From Phaffia rhodozyma (taxonomy: Eukaryota > Basidiomycota > Tremellomycetes > Cystofilobasidiales > Mrakiaceae), in assembly GCA_014706385.1 (NCBI GenBank), contig JACGZH010000002.1, positions 434,001 to 498,000 of the forward strand: DNA of 64,000 bases, in the 5' to 3' direction. Both the position numbers and the translations under genes were made by a program. Under the pieces are notes generated by a model, which saw nothing but the letters and a program-made list of their open reading frames with translations, was not told the origin of the DNA and did no database searches. Numbering within the stretch: the first letter of the stretch is position 1; each line of letters opens with the position of its first letter. Positions 46,116 to 57,951 of the stretch are shown here, piece by piece.

Positions 46116-48692
46116 TCAATCAATACCAAGACTTAACGCTAGTTCCGCTGCTCGCGCTAAAACTTCCCTCTCTTGAGCGACCCTCCACTTGATCAACTCT
46201 ATGCATGCTCTTGCATCCTCCTCGGACGAATGACCTTGATCGGCCGAGTCTTGAATGGTTTGTTTCAGATGAGATAGTGCGAGAGTCTTCAACGAGAATC
46301 GGAAAGGAGGACCTTGAGGATGGGCGAAAAGCTACAATCAAATTTCCAGATCGCGTGATCAGGAAAAGAGTCGGACAAAGACAGAAGAAAGATCATGAGA
46401 AAGAACCACGTACGACGGCTGTATCTATCACTCGATGGTGAATCAATCGGAGTGCTTTCAGGTCATTCTCTAGGCTGATTACGTCAAAGGAAAAGACAAT
46501 GTCATCAAATCGACAGCATACACTAGGCGACTATTCTCCCATCAAAACACAGGGATATAGGAGAGCGCTAGACGAGCCATGGCGATGACCCTGGAGAGAT
46601 TCATCACTTACCCATGCCCAACGATGATAGTAGCAGGACCGATGAACGCCATGAGCGCTTGCCTAGCGTCTATCAAGTTCATGGACGCCGCTTCAATTTG
46701 GTGTGGATGTAGTCCTGAGAACCTACGATTCGTCGATCCGCACCTATGAGCGACAGGAAAACGGAGCAATGAGAATAAACAGGTGCTCACCGAGTATTAT
46801 AATCTCTATGTACATATTATCATCAAGGGGTAAGAGACGAATATATCGTCGGTGATAAAGAGGACAGAAGCGAATATCATTAGGAACGACTCTGAGAGAC
46901 GATGAGGGGCAAACCAATTGCAGAAGACATACAATGCGTGAGCAGGATCGATCCTGACGAATTCATCAAAGACCATCTTTCCATCTTCGTCTACAAGAGT
47001 GATTCTGCCCACTGTAAATCCTGAGAAGTGAGGGCAAGTGAAGCGGGTGAGTTCGAGAGAAAGGTAGTGTTTGATCAAGAAAAGAGTGCGTACCTGCTGT
47101 CGTATACTGGTGGATAGGTTGACAAGGACAAAGAGTCCAAAAATCGTTGGAACGATCAATCGACTGGCCTACAGGCATTTAATAATGAAAAGAAGAATCG
47201 CATATACTCACCAGCATCTCGCAATCCATGCCTAACAATCTCAACTGCCCGGGCATCAGTTCTCCCCAACCCTCCGAGACTTCTGATCTATTTCGCCCCG
47301 CTTTTGACTCTTCTGCGGCCTGAATATCTTCGGACCGAACGAAAGCTAGTTGAGAATGCAATCCGTCGATTGATTTGTCTGCAAAAACATGAGAGGTCGC
47401 AGTGGTGCATCCTTGAGAATTAAAAGGAAGCTGACAGCAAGTGGCTAGCTGGGTGCGTATGCCTGAGAAAGGATGGGCAAATACGTCCGCCCATAGAGTA
47501 TCATAGAGTATCATAGAGTATCATCAGACTTTTACGAGTAGAGTGGTTTCTTTTAGTGAGAAATCACATCAAAGTAAATCTCACACGAACCTTGATCTTT
47601 GCCCCATCTTTTTCGCCCCCAGTGGTACCAGCATTTGTCCTGTCCTTTCTCTATACCTGCTTCACCATTAAGAGGAACTAAGAATTCTTTGGCGCATCGC
47701 TCACATATCTGATTAGTTCCTTCCTGATGTGGTGAAGTGCCGCCCTCAAAGCTGGGTACATCGACAGCATAATCCCATAGGCCAAAGTTCTCAAGAGGAA
47801 GGAGGAAAGGAGCAATCGAGGCGTAAGTGATCTTAGAGGCTTCACGTTGAGCCAAGGACGCTGATGCACGCAAGCTCTCGGCCTGAGTTCCGATAGATGA
47901 ATGCATAAGGAAGTCGGGAGGAGGCCGCTTTCGAATACTAATTAACATATTGGACAGAGCCTAGAGTCCGTCGAAGAAAGAACGATCAGATCAGTACCTT
48001 AGACGGGTTGTGAGATTTTCGGTATGTCCTACATTCTTGTAGCTCGTTCGGCCTTTCTTGTAAGCATCCTGTTCCTGAGCAAGCGCATGCCTGGCTGGCA
48101 AGCTACCGTCCAACTTGAGGATTGGGCGGTAAAGCTTTGTGAACTCCGCGTAAAGCGCCTTGAGCGCATTCTGTCTATCTCTTAGGGGAACGGTTGTCTG
48201 GTTCGGGCGTAGACTTAAAGTGGGACACGGAACAAGCTGGGAGGATTCGCGGCTTGATTTGGAATTACCGACACCATCAAGAGGTTTTTGATCCAGTGGA
48301 CGTCTGAATGTGTTTGACAACGATTCGAACTTGGCCGGTGATTCGGTTGGCTTCGAGGCGACAGGCTGAACACTAGAGGAGCTCTGAGAGGATAATTTCT
48401 TGGCCAAAGAGACTGGCGGAGCAGTCTGACTGTCTAATGTATCTGTTCTCTGTTTCTTCGTGCTCAGAGGTCGTCCAGCAGGCTGAGGAACGTCTGACAA
48501 CGGCCGTTTTGAACGAGAACCGGAAGAGTCAACCAAACTAGATGTACCAGGGTTCGAAGGAAGCTCCAAAAGAGCTCGTACGTCGATCGACTCGGCCTGA
48601 TGGGCTTGATGTGCGAACGGACAGAACGCTGATTCACATCTGGCTGCCATCGGACAGAAAGTTGACCTGAACAGATTCAGGTTGGAGAACAT
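46116..48692 (-). CDS. REX3: RNA exonuclease 3 (REX3-like, DEDDh family)
   Basis: This is a 3'-5' exoribonuclease that trims structured RNAs such as RNase MRP RNA and snoRNA in yeast. The product starts at ATG 48692 with a zinc-finger-like region (FCPMAARCESAFCPFAH), as in Rex3, followed by a Ser-rich linker, ALKALYAEFTKLYRPI and the Cys/His block CWYHWGRKRWGKDQ-IRTQLATCC. The exonuclease domain then follows: GMDCEM (motif I), VGRITLVDEDGKMVFDEFV, SGLHPHQIEAA, IIVGHG (motif II region), HRVIDTAV, and the final exon with KTLALSHL and HSSEEDARACIELIKW (motif III). At least seven introns interrupt it. An 11-bp repeat (atagagtatc) sits in one intron at 47495-47523. It is divergent from the NSR1 gene. 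Confidence 0.9.
47495..47523 (-). repeat. Three tandem copies of an 11-bp unit in a REX3 intron
   Basis: The unit atagagtatc(at) occurs three times in a row directly upstream (on the minus strand) of the exon starting IRTQLATCC. The acceptor ctttctcag follows, so the repeat is intronic. No function is apparent. Confidence 0.7.
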
Positions 48693-48941
48693 GTTGTATC
48701 GTCTTCTTGATATCGTTGTTGCTGCTCATGATCTCGGATGGAATCCAGATATAGAGACGACCTGGTTAGGGTTGTATGATATCACGTGATCATTTCCAAC
48801 TCCGACCAAATTTGGGCAGTCATATGGAAAGTTTCCACTCGTTCTATCAACCCACGCTTATTCCACCCCACCTCCATCCATCCTCCTTAATTTTCTTCGT
48901 CCGTCCCCCCCTTTTCCCTTTCTCAATCCCTTATTCCTAAA
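48693..48941. promoter_or_regulatory. Divergent promoter of REX3 and NSR1
   Basis: A 249-base interval separates the two start codons. It contains a palindromic atcacgtgat (CACGTG E-box) near 48780 and a C/T-rich tract before the NSR1 ATG. Both genes act in RNA processing, so coordinate control is plausible but is inference. Confidence 0.5.
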
Positions 48942-51057
48942 ATGGCCAAGTCCGAGTCCAAGAAGTCCAAGAAGTCCGAGGTCGCCGCCCCTGTTGCCGA
49001 TGCCCCTGTGAAGGAGTCCAAGAAGTCCAAGAAGTCTGAGGACAAGAAGGAGAAGAAGTCTGTACGTATCGACGTTTCATCTTGTTCGAGAGTGCTTGGT
49101 TCCTCGCGCCTGGATGGGAACCAAGAGGCTGCAAGTTTAATTAAAAAAACAGAACTGACACGTACTTTGGTTGGACACGTCAAAACTTCGTTTTTCTGGT
49201 TGGGTTGAAAATTTTCATATCTTTCTGATAATCAATTTTTCCCGTCTACTAAAAAAACTGCTTTACAGAAGAAGAAGGAGCCTACTCCTCCTCCCCCTTC
49301 GTCCTCTTCCGAGTCTTCCTCGTCTGAGGAGGAGTCCTCTTCTTCTGAGGAGGAGTCTTCGTCTGATGAGGAGGAGAAGCCCGTCGCCAAGGTTGTTGCC
49401 GGCGCTAAGGCCGTCGCCGCTGGTGTCGCCACTGTCGTTGATGCCGCTGTTCGTATCTTTCCTTCATCCTTTCGATCCTATCGAGTTGCTAGAGGACGGG
49501 TATTAACGTTGGTTTCTCTTTGTCATTCCCATTTCATAGGTTAACGGAAAGACTTTGAAGGCTGAGGTCTGTTTCGTTCTCGAACTGAAGCTCGATCGCA
49601 CGTGAATTCAAGCTGAAGCTCATGTTTGTTTTGTCAATGCTTGAAAATTACAGTCCAGCTCTGAGGAGTCATCTAGCTCTGAGGAGGAGTCCTCTTCCGA
49701 CGAGGAGGAGGAGAAGAAGCCCGCCGCTAAGGCTGCTTCGCCCGTCAAGAAGGCTGCCGCTGCCGCTGCCGAGGAGGTTCGTTTCCTCTTCATATTTATG
49801 CTTAGGCAGCTTTATATCTGTCCTCATCTTTGTGCTACCCGATCATAAACAGTCTTCCAGCTCTGAGGAGTCCAGCTCGTCCGAGGAGGAGTCTTCCTCT
49901 GATGAGGAGGAAGAGGAGAAGAAGGAGGAGGCCAAGCCTGCTGAAAGCAACGGTTCGTGACTTGATTCCCTATCTGTTCAACTCGAACTCGTTCTTTTGT
50001 TTCGATTTCGTTCTTTCCACTCATCTTCCTCCCTCTCCCTCTCTTCATCTTCACATTTCACTTACAGGCAAGCGAAAGGCTGACGAGGAGGCCGAGGCCC
50101 CCCTCAAGAAGACCAAGCTCGCCGACCAGTCTGCCGCCTACAACTCGAACGTTGCCCAGGAGGGTAACCCCCCCGCCTTGACCCTCTGGATCGGAAATCT
50201 TTCGTGGAATGTTGATCAGGACTGGCTCCGATCCGAGTTCGAGTCCTGTGGAGAGATCGTCTCTGTCCGAATCCAGATGGATCGAGAGACCGGTCGATCC
50301 AAGGGTATGGGTTACATCGATTTCGCCGACCTTGAGTCTTCCAAGAAGGGATACGAGCTTTCTGGTAAGGAGATTGACGGCCGAGAATGCCGAGTCGACT
50401 ACGCCGTTGCCCGAGCCCCCAGGGAAGAGCGAAAGCCGTACCAGTCTGACCGAGCTCCTAACCCTCCGGCTACCACCCTTTGGGTCGGAAACCTTTCGTT
50501 CGACACTAACGAGGACGCTCTTTGGGAGACCTTCTCTTCTCACGGACAGGTCGCCTCCGTCAGGATGCCCACCGATAGGGAGACCGGTGCTCCCAAGGGA
50601 TTCGCCTACGTCGAGTTTGGATCGATCGATTCCGCCCAGGCCGCTCTCACCGCTGTGAACGGAATGGACATCCAGGGAAGGAACGTCAGGATCGACTTTG
50701 CCCCTCCAAGAGACAACGCCGGTGGAGGAGGTGGCCGAGGCGGTTTCGGTGGTGACCGAGGAGGTCGAGGAGGCCGAGGTGGAGGCCGAGGTGGATTCGG
50801 TGGTGACAGGGGCGGTCGAGGTGGAGGACGGGGTGGTTTCGGTGACCGAGGAGGCCGAGGTGGAGGACGAGGTCGAGGTGCCCCCCGAGGTGGAGGGTAA
50901 GTTCACGTTCTATCTGTACTTATAGCTGAATTCTTAGATCAAACAGACATTCCTGACATCATGTTCCCCCGTTTTTCTCCTTTCCTTTCCCTAATACCAC
51001 AGAGCTCGAACCGGAGGAATCGTCCCTGCCGAGGGCAAGAAGATGACCTTCGATTAA
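48942..51057 (+). CDS. NSR1: Nsr1/Gar2/nucleolin-like nucleolar RNA-binding protein
   Basis: This protein would work in pre-rRNA processing and ribosome assembly in the nucleolus. Exons are 48942-49061, 49269-49448, 49540-49566, 49654-49776, 49853-49952, 50068-50896 and 51003-51057. The order is a Lys/Ser-rich N-terminus (KKSKKSE repeats), three acidic serine blocks (SSSSEEESSSDEEE) carried by separate exons, a basic KRKADEEAEAPLKKTK segment, RRM1 (LWIGNLSWNV, RSKGMGYIDF), RRM2 (LWVGNLSFDT, PKGFAYVEF) and an RGG-rich tail (GGRGGFGGDRGG units), ending PAEGKKMTFD. This is the exact layout of Nsr1, Gar2 and nucleolin, with two RRMs as in fungi. Codon use is strongly biased to CGA, GGA/GGT and AAG, which suggests high expression. 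Confidence 0.96.
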
Positions 51058-51354
51058 ACTCCCTTCTCATTTCTACCCTCAACACATACACCTCCCATTC
51101 TCCCTCAAAAAGGAACTTAAGGAACACGCTTTTTAATGTTCTGTTTCCATACCCTTTTCTTCCACTCTTTAGTGGCCCATTCTCTACTTATGTACCACAA
51201 CCTCAATGTGATCATTCTTTCCTGTTTGTTCTCGGGCCATTGCTCTTCTATCTTTCTCTTTATCTGGCATATATAAAATTGATCTAGAAAACACTACCAG
51301 AACCATTCGGTCTGATATGAGGAGCCAGATGGGTGCACAGTCCAACCTTGCTAA
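51058..51354. other. Convergent 3' regions of NSR1 and UBP8
   Basis: No gene was seen. The interval holds the 3' UTR of NSR1 and the end of the minus-strand gene. Confidence 0.4.
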
Positions 51355-54300
51355 CTAGACGGTCGCAATGTCGTTTAGTTTACCGTCATGATACATCCCT
51401 CTATCCAGCCAGCCAACTAGATGAAACCCTGATTGTTCGTTCGGCAGCTCATATACGAAGTGGCGCATATTCCAGATACCGTTTAACATAGCTAAACAGA
51501 CGCAGATGCCGTGGATGAAGAAAGACGAAGAGATCAGAAACAGACCCGCTCTACATGTGGAAAATTGTTAGGAAGGACGGATTGTAGACGCACGTAAGCA
51601 TATAGCTGCGAAGAAAATATATGCATAGAATGAGAATCGAAACGAATATCATTAGACAAGGTGTGTGCCAAGATAACGAGAAACAAGTGACATTCGCGTA
51701 CGCTCTGGATCCAAGCGCATAACCTAAGGTCGACGGCAAGACCTAATAGGAAGTGAGGTCGAGGAGAAACCCCGTCATCAGTACAAGGGCAGACGAAATG
51801 ACGAAATTTGAGAAGGAAATCAACCTTTTCATCATCTGTTGATGAAAAGAAGAAGAAAAAAGTTGGAGGTTAAAGAATTTCTAATCAGCTTCGAGGACAG
51901 TTGATGTATGAGATCTACATCAACCGAGAATGCTAAAGACGTACCAAAGTAGTACCACTCCTCTCTGAATCGAGCAAAGTTGGTGTCTATCATGTTTACA
52001 TACATATGAGCATCAGACCAAATACACAGAGACAGATGTCTTTGCTCTGACAAGACGCAATGATGTGAAATAGACAAACAGTGTCCGTTGTTCAGCTGGC
52101 CTTGATGGCACACGACCACAACTAGGTCATATATCATCTCTTCTCCGAACCCGCGGATCAGGGCCGAGGACTTTTTCAATTTTGTTCGGATCGATTGAGA
52201 AAGATAAGGTGTCATATCGATCGAAGAGGGAAATCGAACTGGTGATTCTACTTTGATTGATGTAGATCCAGGTTGATGCTCAAACCTCTACTGAACGCAA
52301 AGACAATATAAGCATGAGTACAAAGAACGAAAACGGGGGAGACGCAACATACTTTGAATTGGAAACACAAGACTGGCGGAATCTTTTTTATGCTGAGCTG
52401 TTTGGTCGAGTCCTGTTGGACAACGTTGAATGGGACCAGAGAAAACACACACACGAGAGTTAACGGTTTATGTGAAGGAACATCGTTGAGTCAATCACAG
52501 AAAGAAAACTGCAAATATCGACCGGAGGAAGCAGGATACGAACGGAGGACACCAAACCGCATTTTCCACAAGTATATTGTTGGCCAAGTCTTTCAGGGGA
52601 GGTATACCTGATAACATAGTGTGATCCTCAATACCAAACGCAACGGATGAACAAAGGACAATGAGGACTATGGACGTACCGATCCAGACATTTTTTCAGC
52701 GTATTTCCTTCGCTCCCCGCTTTCCCTTCTGACCCTTTGTTCCTCAGATCAAGCGAAATGTCAAGCATCGGGTCAAAGGCGGAGGTGATTCCTCCACAGG
52801 AGCCGCATCGCACGTCAGATTGTAGCAGACCCGAGAACGTAGTATCTGTCAAACGTAGAACCCACAGACATTTGGTCATTACCATTGAATGGGAGCAACA
52901 GCGACAGAGCAAGAGAGGGAGAAAAGGAGTTTGGGAAGAAGCAGCAAGGGGGGAGGATGCGCACGAATAGGACAGGAGCAATCACTGTCAAGTCCTTGGG
53001 TATCAGTATGCATTTGATTGAGAGCGGCGATGAAAAATCTATGTTTGACAGTTTACGTTTGGACAAGAGGCAGAATGGGATCAGAGATCTCTCCTTACTC
53101 GATCATACATAAAGCTTGAGGACGTACTCATGAGCGTCTTGTTGGGCATATCCGGCCAAATCAGCGGATGAGTTCCACATGGAGTATAGAAAGGTGATTG
53201 GGCCGAACGGCGTCTGCTCCTCGGAATAGATCTAGTCGATAAGGGAACCAACGAACAATAAGTACTCAAGATAGTGAATCCGGTTTGAAGTGTGATTGGA
53301 GGAAAAACTGGTCGAACGAACCTCACTAAACACCCTGTCAAGCTCACAGAGCATACACCCACCCACATCGGTCTCCTTCTGCTTACCAGCTGTCCGACGA
53401 GCGAGACAGATGGTTCTGTTGTGCCTATCAGCGAGAAAGTAGTCTCTTAATAATGGGTTGTGAACAAATGACTGGAGGATCACAGAGAGAAAACAAGTTT
53501 GGCCAATATTACGGAACCCACGGAGACCTGTGCTCAAGGAGGAAGATGATGAAAGCATGCGAATAAGGAAGGTCAACTGGTGTCAGAACGAATAGATGCA
53601 ACATGGGAGCTGACCTCTACAAGGCAGAGGATTGGCGTTCAGAAGTAAGACCTGCTCTCTCTCATCAGGGACAAATGTGGGATCCGACCGAGCGAGGGGC
53701 CGCTTTCGTTTCGACGGCGCTGGGGAGGGCCGGTATATGGTGGAGAGAAGAAGGAAGGAAGGGATGACGGAGAATGTCGATCAGCGTTTAGATCTACGTG
53801 CCACACCTCTACATCAAACACACAAACAACTGTACGTACCCTTTCTTATCAGTGCCAGACAGTCGTCCTCTTCCCGTAATGCCAGCCGGGTCCGTTCTGA
53901 CTCAAGTAAAGGGTGAGCTACGAAGTCTGCGCATTGAGCGCAATATATCCGGCCGGTCGAAGAATCGATACCTGAAGGGGGACGGCGCTCATAAAAAAAT
54001 CATTATTAGCATCCGAACGGCCCAAGAGAGAAGGACAAGAGGATCATTGAGAAAGCTTACCAAACGAGTGATCGGAAGCAGCCAGGTGTTCAACCAAGTG
54101 ATTCCCTTTGAGAATTCCGGTCGAGGTGGACGACGATGATGACCAACAGCCAAGAAAGGAGCAAGACAGACACGCGAACGGTCGGTCTAATGAGAGACTG
54201 CACTCTGAACATTCCGGTGGACTCATCTGATATGGTAGGGTATTTATGTGTGTGGGTCAGGATCCCAAGTATGAGGCCAGGGAGAGAGAAAGGAAGAAGA

Positions 54301-54579
54301 AAAAGGAGAAAAGAGAAACAAAGAGAGCGGAAGGTTGCAGAGAACAAGACAGACCTTCGGTCGACCATGTCCATTCTGATGATGTGCTCCGTTGAAGAGA
54401 ATCGAGGCTGGTTCAGAAGAGGAATAGGTCGCCGAGGTACGGTATTTCTCTTTCAGCGCCCAACGGACGATCTTGGAGTATCTCGAAAGGATCTTTGTTG
54501 ACGAAGCGGATTCCAATGAATGAGCAAGATGCTCGCAAGAGCTATTACTCCCTGAGAAGACTCGACGAGAGGGAGCCAT
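51355..54579 (-). CDS. UBP8: Ubp8/USP22-like SAGA deubiquitinase (3' exons uncertain)
   Basis: The expected role is removal of ubiquitin from histone H2B within the SAGA module. Starting at ATG 54579, the N-terminal zinc finger UBP domain shows SCEHLAHSL, then CSECSLSLDRPFACLSC, CWSSS, HLVEHLAASDHSF and IYCAQCADFV. The protease follows: FRNIGQTCFLSVILQSFVHN (catalytic Cys), CMLCELDRVF, YAQQDAHEFF, SGLLQSDVRCGSCGGIT, FDPMLDISLDL, LDRY, SIKKIPPVLCFQFK, and the His box NNGHYTNFARFREEWYYFDD. About 12 short exons are needed. After DDEK the join to VLPSTLGYALGSRAYML fits the usual xSEAYMLFY end, but the downstream frame then reads a hydrophobic stretch to TAG at 51355, which is unusual. The last two exons are provisional. 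Confidence 0.82.
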
Positions 54580-54934
54580 CTATGAAGCTTTCTTCTTGGC
54601 AAGGCCGAACGAACGGAGACGAAGTTAAGATGGAGAAGATCCAGAAGGGAAGAGAGAATACTGATGATGGGCTTCAAGGAGTGGAAACAGGGACAGGAAC
54701 AGGAACAGGAACGGAGGAGGCCTGTGCGAGCGTGTAGGCAGGCAGGCAAAACCCGTGTGCGCGTATGAGAGGAAGGGCCTGTGCGCAAGAGATGGCCGCT
54801 AGTCGGAGGGCTCCGTCACCATGACGACCTAGCTTCTTGCCTCGTCACCGTTCCTGTTCTTTTTTGCCACGCTGGCCTTCTTACTGTCCATCCTCATCTG
54901 CTTCAACTCTCATCTCACTCATCTATCTCTCATC
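54580..54934. promoter_or_regulatory. Divergent promoter of UBP8 and the PDI gene
   Basis: The 355 bases between the two start codons contain a short ggaaca tandem repeat (54690-54712). No gene was seen. The plus-strand side is C/T-rich toward the PDI start. Confidence 0.4.
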
Positions 54935-56706
54935 ATGAGACTTCTTTCGTTACTCCTCTTTCCGGCAGTCGTCCTCGCTTCTAACGTTCTCGTCCTCAAT
55001 GACGACAACTTCGATCAGCACATTGGTCAGGCCAAAGGTGCCCTTGTTGAGTTCTAGTTCGTACTCATCTTCCATCTCGGTATCGGATTTTTCACTATTC
55101 GAACCTATTCGGCTTACTCAATCATTCGTTCTCCATGTTTATTCTCCTTTGCAAATTCCTTTCTCCCTTCCTTCAACTTCCCTGATGGACTCTAAACACA
55201 ACAGTGCTCCTTGGTGTGGTCACTGCAAAAACTTGGGTATATTACGCCGTTTCTTTGCATCGCGTTTCTTCTCCTCTTCAATCGCATAGCTCTAAAACAA
55301 CCTTTGTTTTCTTGGTCATTTCTGCCATCCGTTCCACCATCATATCAGCACCTACCTATGAGCAGCTTGCAGACACATACTCTGGCAAGGACGTCCTGAT
55401 CGCTAAGATCGATGCCGACGGAGAAGGCAAGAAGTCCGGTTCTCGATTCGGCGTTAAAGGATACCCAACTATCAAGTGGTTCCCTGCTGGTTCCCTGAAG
55501 CCGGTCGATTACAATTCTGGTCGAGATCTTGATTCTCTTGTTGCCTTGTAAGTACTTGTATCCGTCTTTAGGTGCGCACTGCTCTCATCATAATGTCAAC
55601 CTGATCTTCATGTCGAACTCTGTTGTCTCTCCGGTCTCTCTTAGCGTCTCTGACAAAACTGGAATCAAGAGCAAGGTCAAGGCTCCCCCTCCCCCGGCCA
55701 CGCTCGAGCTTACTGTTTCCAACTTCGATAAGTTTGCCCTTGACGAGAGTAAGGGTACTCTCGTCGCCTTCACTGCGCCCTGGTGTGGACACTGCAAGAG
55801 TCTTAAGCCAGTTCTCGAGAAGGTTGCTGCCGATTTCAAGAATGAGCCTGACGTACGCCCATCCGAGCACAATGCTGTTTACTCCGTTTTAACCGTTTGA
55901 TCCTTACTATGCATACTTTCGCCGTCCTTTGTTTCACAGTGCATTGTTGCCCAGATGAACGCCGACGAGCAGACGAACAAAGTGGTCTCTAACCGATATG
56001 GTGTCAAGTCTTACCCGACCATCAAGTACTTCCCCTCCGGTGTTTCTAAGAGCATCGACTTCCAGCCAGAGTCATACGAGAAGGCGCGAACCGAGGAGGC
56101 CTTTGTCGAGTTCCTAAACAAAGCCTGTGGAACCAGTCGAGTCGCTGGAGGAGGGCTCTCTGACGTCGCTGGCTTGATCGGAGACCTGGATTCCATCGTC
56201 GGCTCGGTCTTCAACCCAACACTTGCCACCTCGCTCACGGCCTTGATTGCTAGTGCTGAGTCTCTTGCACCTTCGTTCCTTCGAGCCAAGGACCAGGAGT
56301 CTGTTAAGTACTATCTCCGAGTCTTGAAGAAGTTAGATGTTCTTGGAGAGAATGGCCGAACTTGGATTTCCAACGAGAAAGCTAGGTAGGTTTTCAGTTC
56401 TTGGTCTTTGCCCTTGTACAAACAAACGTCGATCTCTCTTAACTCTATTCTTTTCTCTTTTTTGTCAAATCCTTTATCTGCAGATTGGCCAAGCTTGCCT
56501 CGTCCTCCGCGCTCAACCCGATTAAGAAGGACGAGCTTCAAATTAAGTCCAACATCCTTACCTCGTTCCTTACCCAGCGAGCGGCGTCCATCGTTGATGC
56601 TGCTGGAGACCTGTTCGAGGATGCGAAGGCTCAGGCTCAGAAGGGCGTCGACAAGGCCGGTGAGGTAGTTGAGGATGTAAAGGAGCGAATTCGGGAGGAG
56701 CTGTAA
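54935..56706 (+). CDS. Protein disulfide isomerase with two thioredoxin domains and ERp29c-type C-terminus
   Basis: This is an ER oxidoreductase that forms and rearranges disulfides. Exons are 54935-55056, 55205-55236, 55349-55547, 55645-55852, 55941-56385 and 56484-56706. A signal peptide (MRLLSLLLFPAVVLAS) is followed by thioredoxin domain 1 (APWCGHCKNLAPTYEQLA), domain 2 (APWCGHCKSLKPVLEKVA), each with GYPTIKWFP or SYPTIKYFP as the cis-proline loop, then a C-terminal helical domain (VKYYLRVLKKLDVLGENG), as in Erp38/PDI-D proteins. Length is about 410 residues. The protein ends IREEL, so the final four residues REEL may act as a weak KDEL-like retention signal. The active-site CGHC of domain 1 is split from its surroundings by a 32-base exon. 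Confidence 0.94.
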
Positions 56707-57122
56707 AGACCAAGAACGAGCAAAATGAGGGAGCCAACATCGTGGGATGGTTCAAGTTTTCTGAAAAGATTTATGTCATGCAGAAACGATATTTCATCGG
56801 AAGATCTCGATTGTGCATGTAGTCCAAGATCGCTTTCGATCTCATCTTCAGAGCGTCCCCTACACAAACTCTTGAGTCAGAATTTCCCAGACATGTCGTA
56901 TCCGAACTTTTTACGGTGGTAGCAAGTGATTCTTTCTTCTTTATTCTCTGAGCCACTCAAAAGCCAAAAAACTGGAGGATATCAGATAATTTTATACCAA
57001 TTATGTACAGAGGCCGATATACAATGGAAGCCGGATGCCTCTTCTCTATGCTCTTGATGCTGTTCAATCGTAGACTATACACGAGCATGTTAAGAAAAGG
57101 AGAGGGTTCTTCTTACAAACTA
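56707..57122. other. Convergent 3' regions of PDI and EMC6
   Basis: No gene was recognised between the PDI stop and the end of the minus-strand EMC6 gene. Confidence 0.4.
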
Positions 57123-57729
57123 TCAGTACTTCTTCTCACAGCCTACGTCCCTCAGACTTGTGGTCAAGCGAGAAAGACAACGACGAAGGATGGGAACAGG
57201 GATGTGAGGAAGCCTTTGGAACGTACCATGAACGACCGCATAACTTCCAATCCAACACAACAAAAACGCCAGGAATCCATCCTGATCAATACTCAGCAGA
57301 TCCCACCATCCTTTCTGGAAGAACAAATTCGGCCGACCTTGGCATTTGATGATCGCGTACATCAAAGCCAAGGAACCAATCGTGCCCAGATACCAAACGA
57401 TACCAGTGAGGGATTCGAGCCCGAGGATTCCGGCAGTTGCGCCGGAAAAGCAGAAAGCGAGTGTCTTTGAGTTGGCCAATTCATTCTGAGAAAGCCGAAA
57501 AGACCATGCGAGATTGAACGAAGTGGAACAGGTTGTGGTTCGTTCGAACGCTCAGAAGGTGGTATATAAGACGTAGGGAGGGTTGAGAAAGCGACTGAAA
57601 AAAGTAGGGACTACATACAGTGTTGTATTGGAGATGAGGTGGAAAAATCAACCGAAGAGCTTCTTGTTCGGCCTGGACACCCGCTGGTAGTCCTCCTGCT
57701 GCTCCTGCAGTTTGCATCAATTGATCCAT
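57123..57729 (-). CDS. EMC6: ER membrane complex subunit 6
   Basis: EMC6 is a small subunit of the ER membrane complex, which inserts transmembrane proteins. On the minus strand the start is ATG 57729 (MDQLMQTAGAAGGLPAGVQ). Exon 1 ends LQYNT; a second exon carries NELANSKTLAFCFSGATAGI, LGLESLTGIVWYLGTIGSLA and LLCWIGSYAVVH, matching the family's SGATAGILGL motif and its three hydrophobic helices. A donor (gtacgt) lies after VVH, so the last residues depend on the acceptor chosen; two are possible (ending HV or HGCEKKY). Length is about 120-140 residues. It lies just downstream of SEC24 on the same strand and convergent with the PDI gene; all three serve the early secretory pathway. Confidence 0.85.
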
Positions 57730-57951
57730 CTTGTTTTGAGTGGTGGTTATGAGAGGTTTACCTCTTTGTAGATGGATGATGAGATATCATAGTTGCTTGC
57801 TTATGTAAGCGGCGGCAGTACACGTCTGTCAACTCTTGTTCACGTATCTATCCGCTCTATTTGTCATCTTGGGTTCTCGATATCCCAGTCGTTAGCACAC
57901 AAAAAGCGGAATGGCACAATTCATGTTTATATTCTCTCGTCTCAACGGCTA

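Noticed and set aside
50058..50906. A 282-codon minus-strand frame opposite NSR1
   Set aside because: It mirrors the RRM and RGG codons of NSR1; its Ser/Thr/Val composition is the complement of Gly/Arg/Asp codons.
57003..57470. A 155-codon plus-strand frame opposite EMC6
   Set aside because: It is the complement of the EMC6 exon, whose minus-strand translation has the SGATAGILGL motif.
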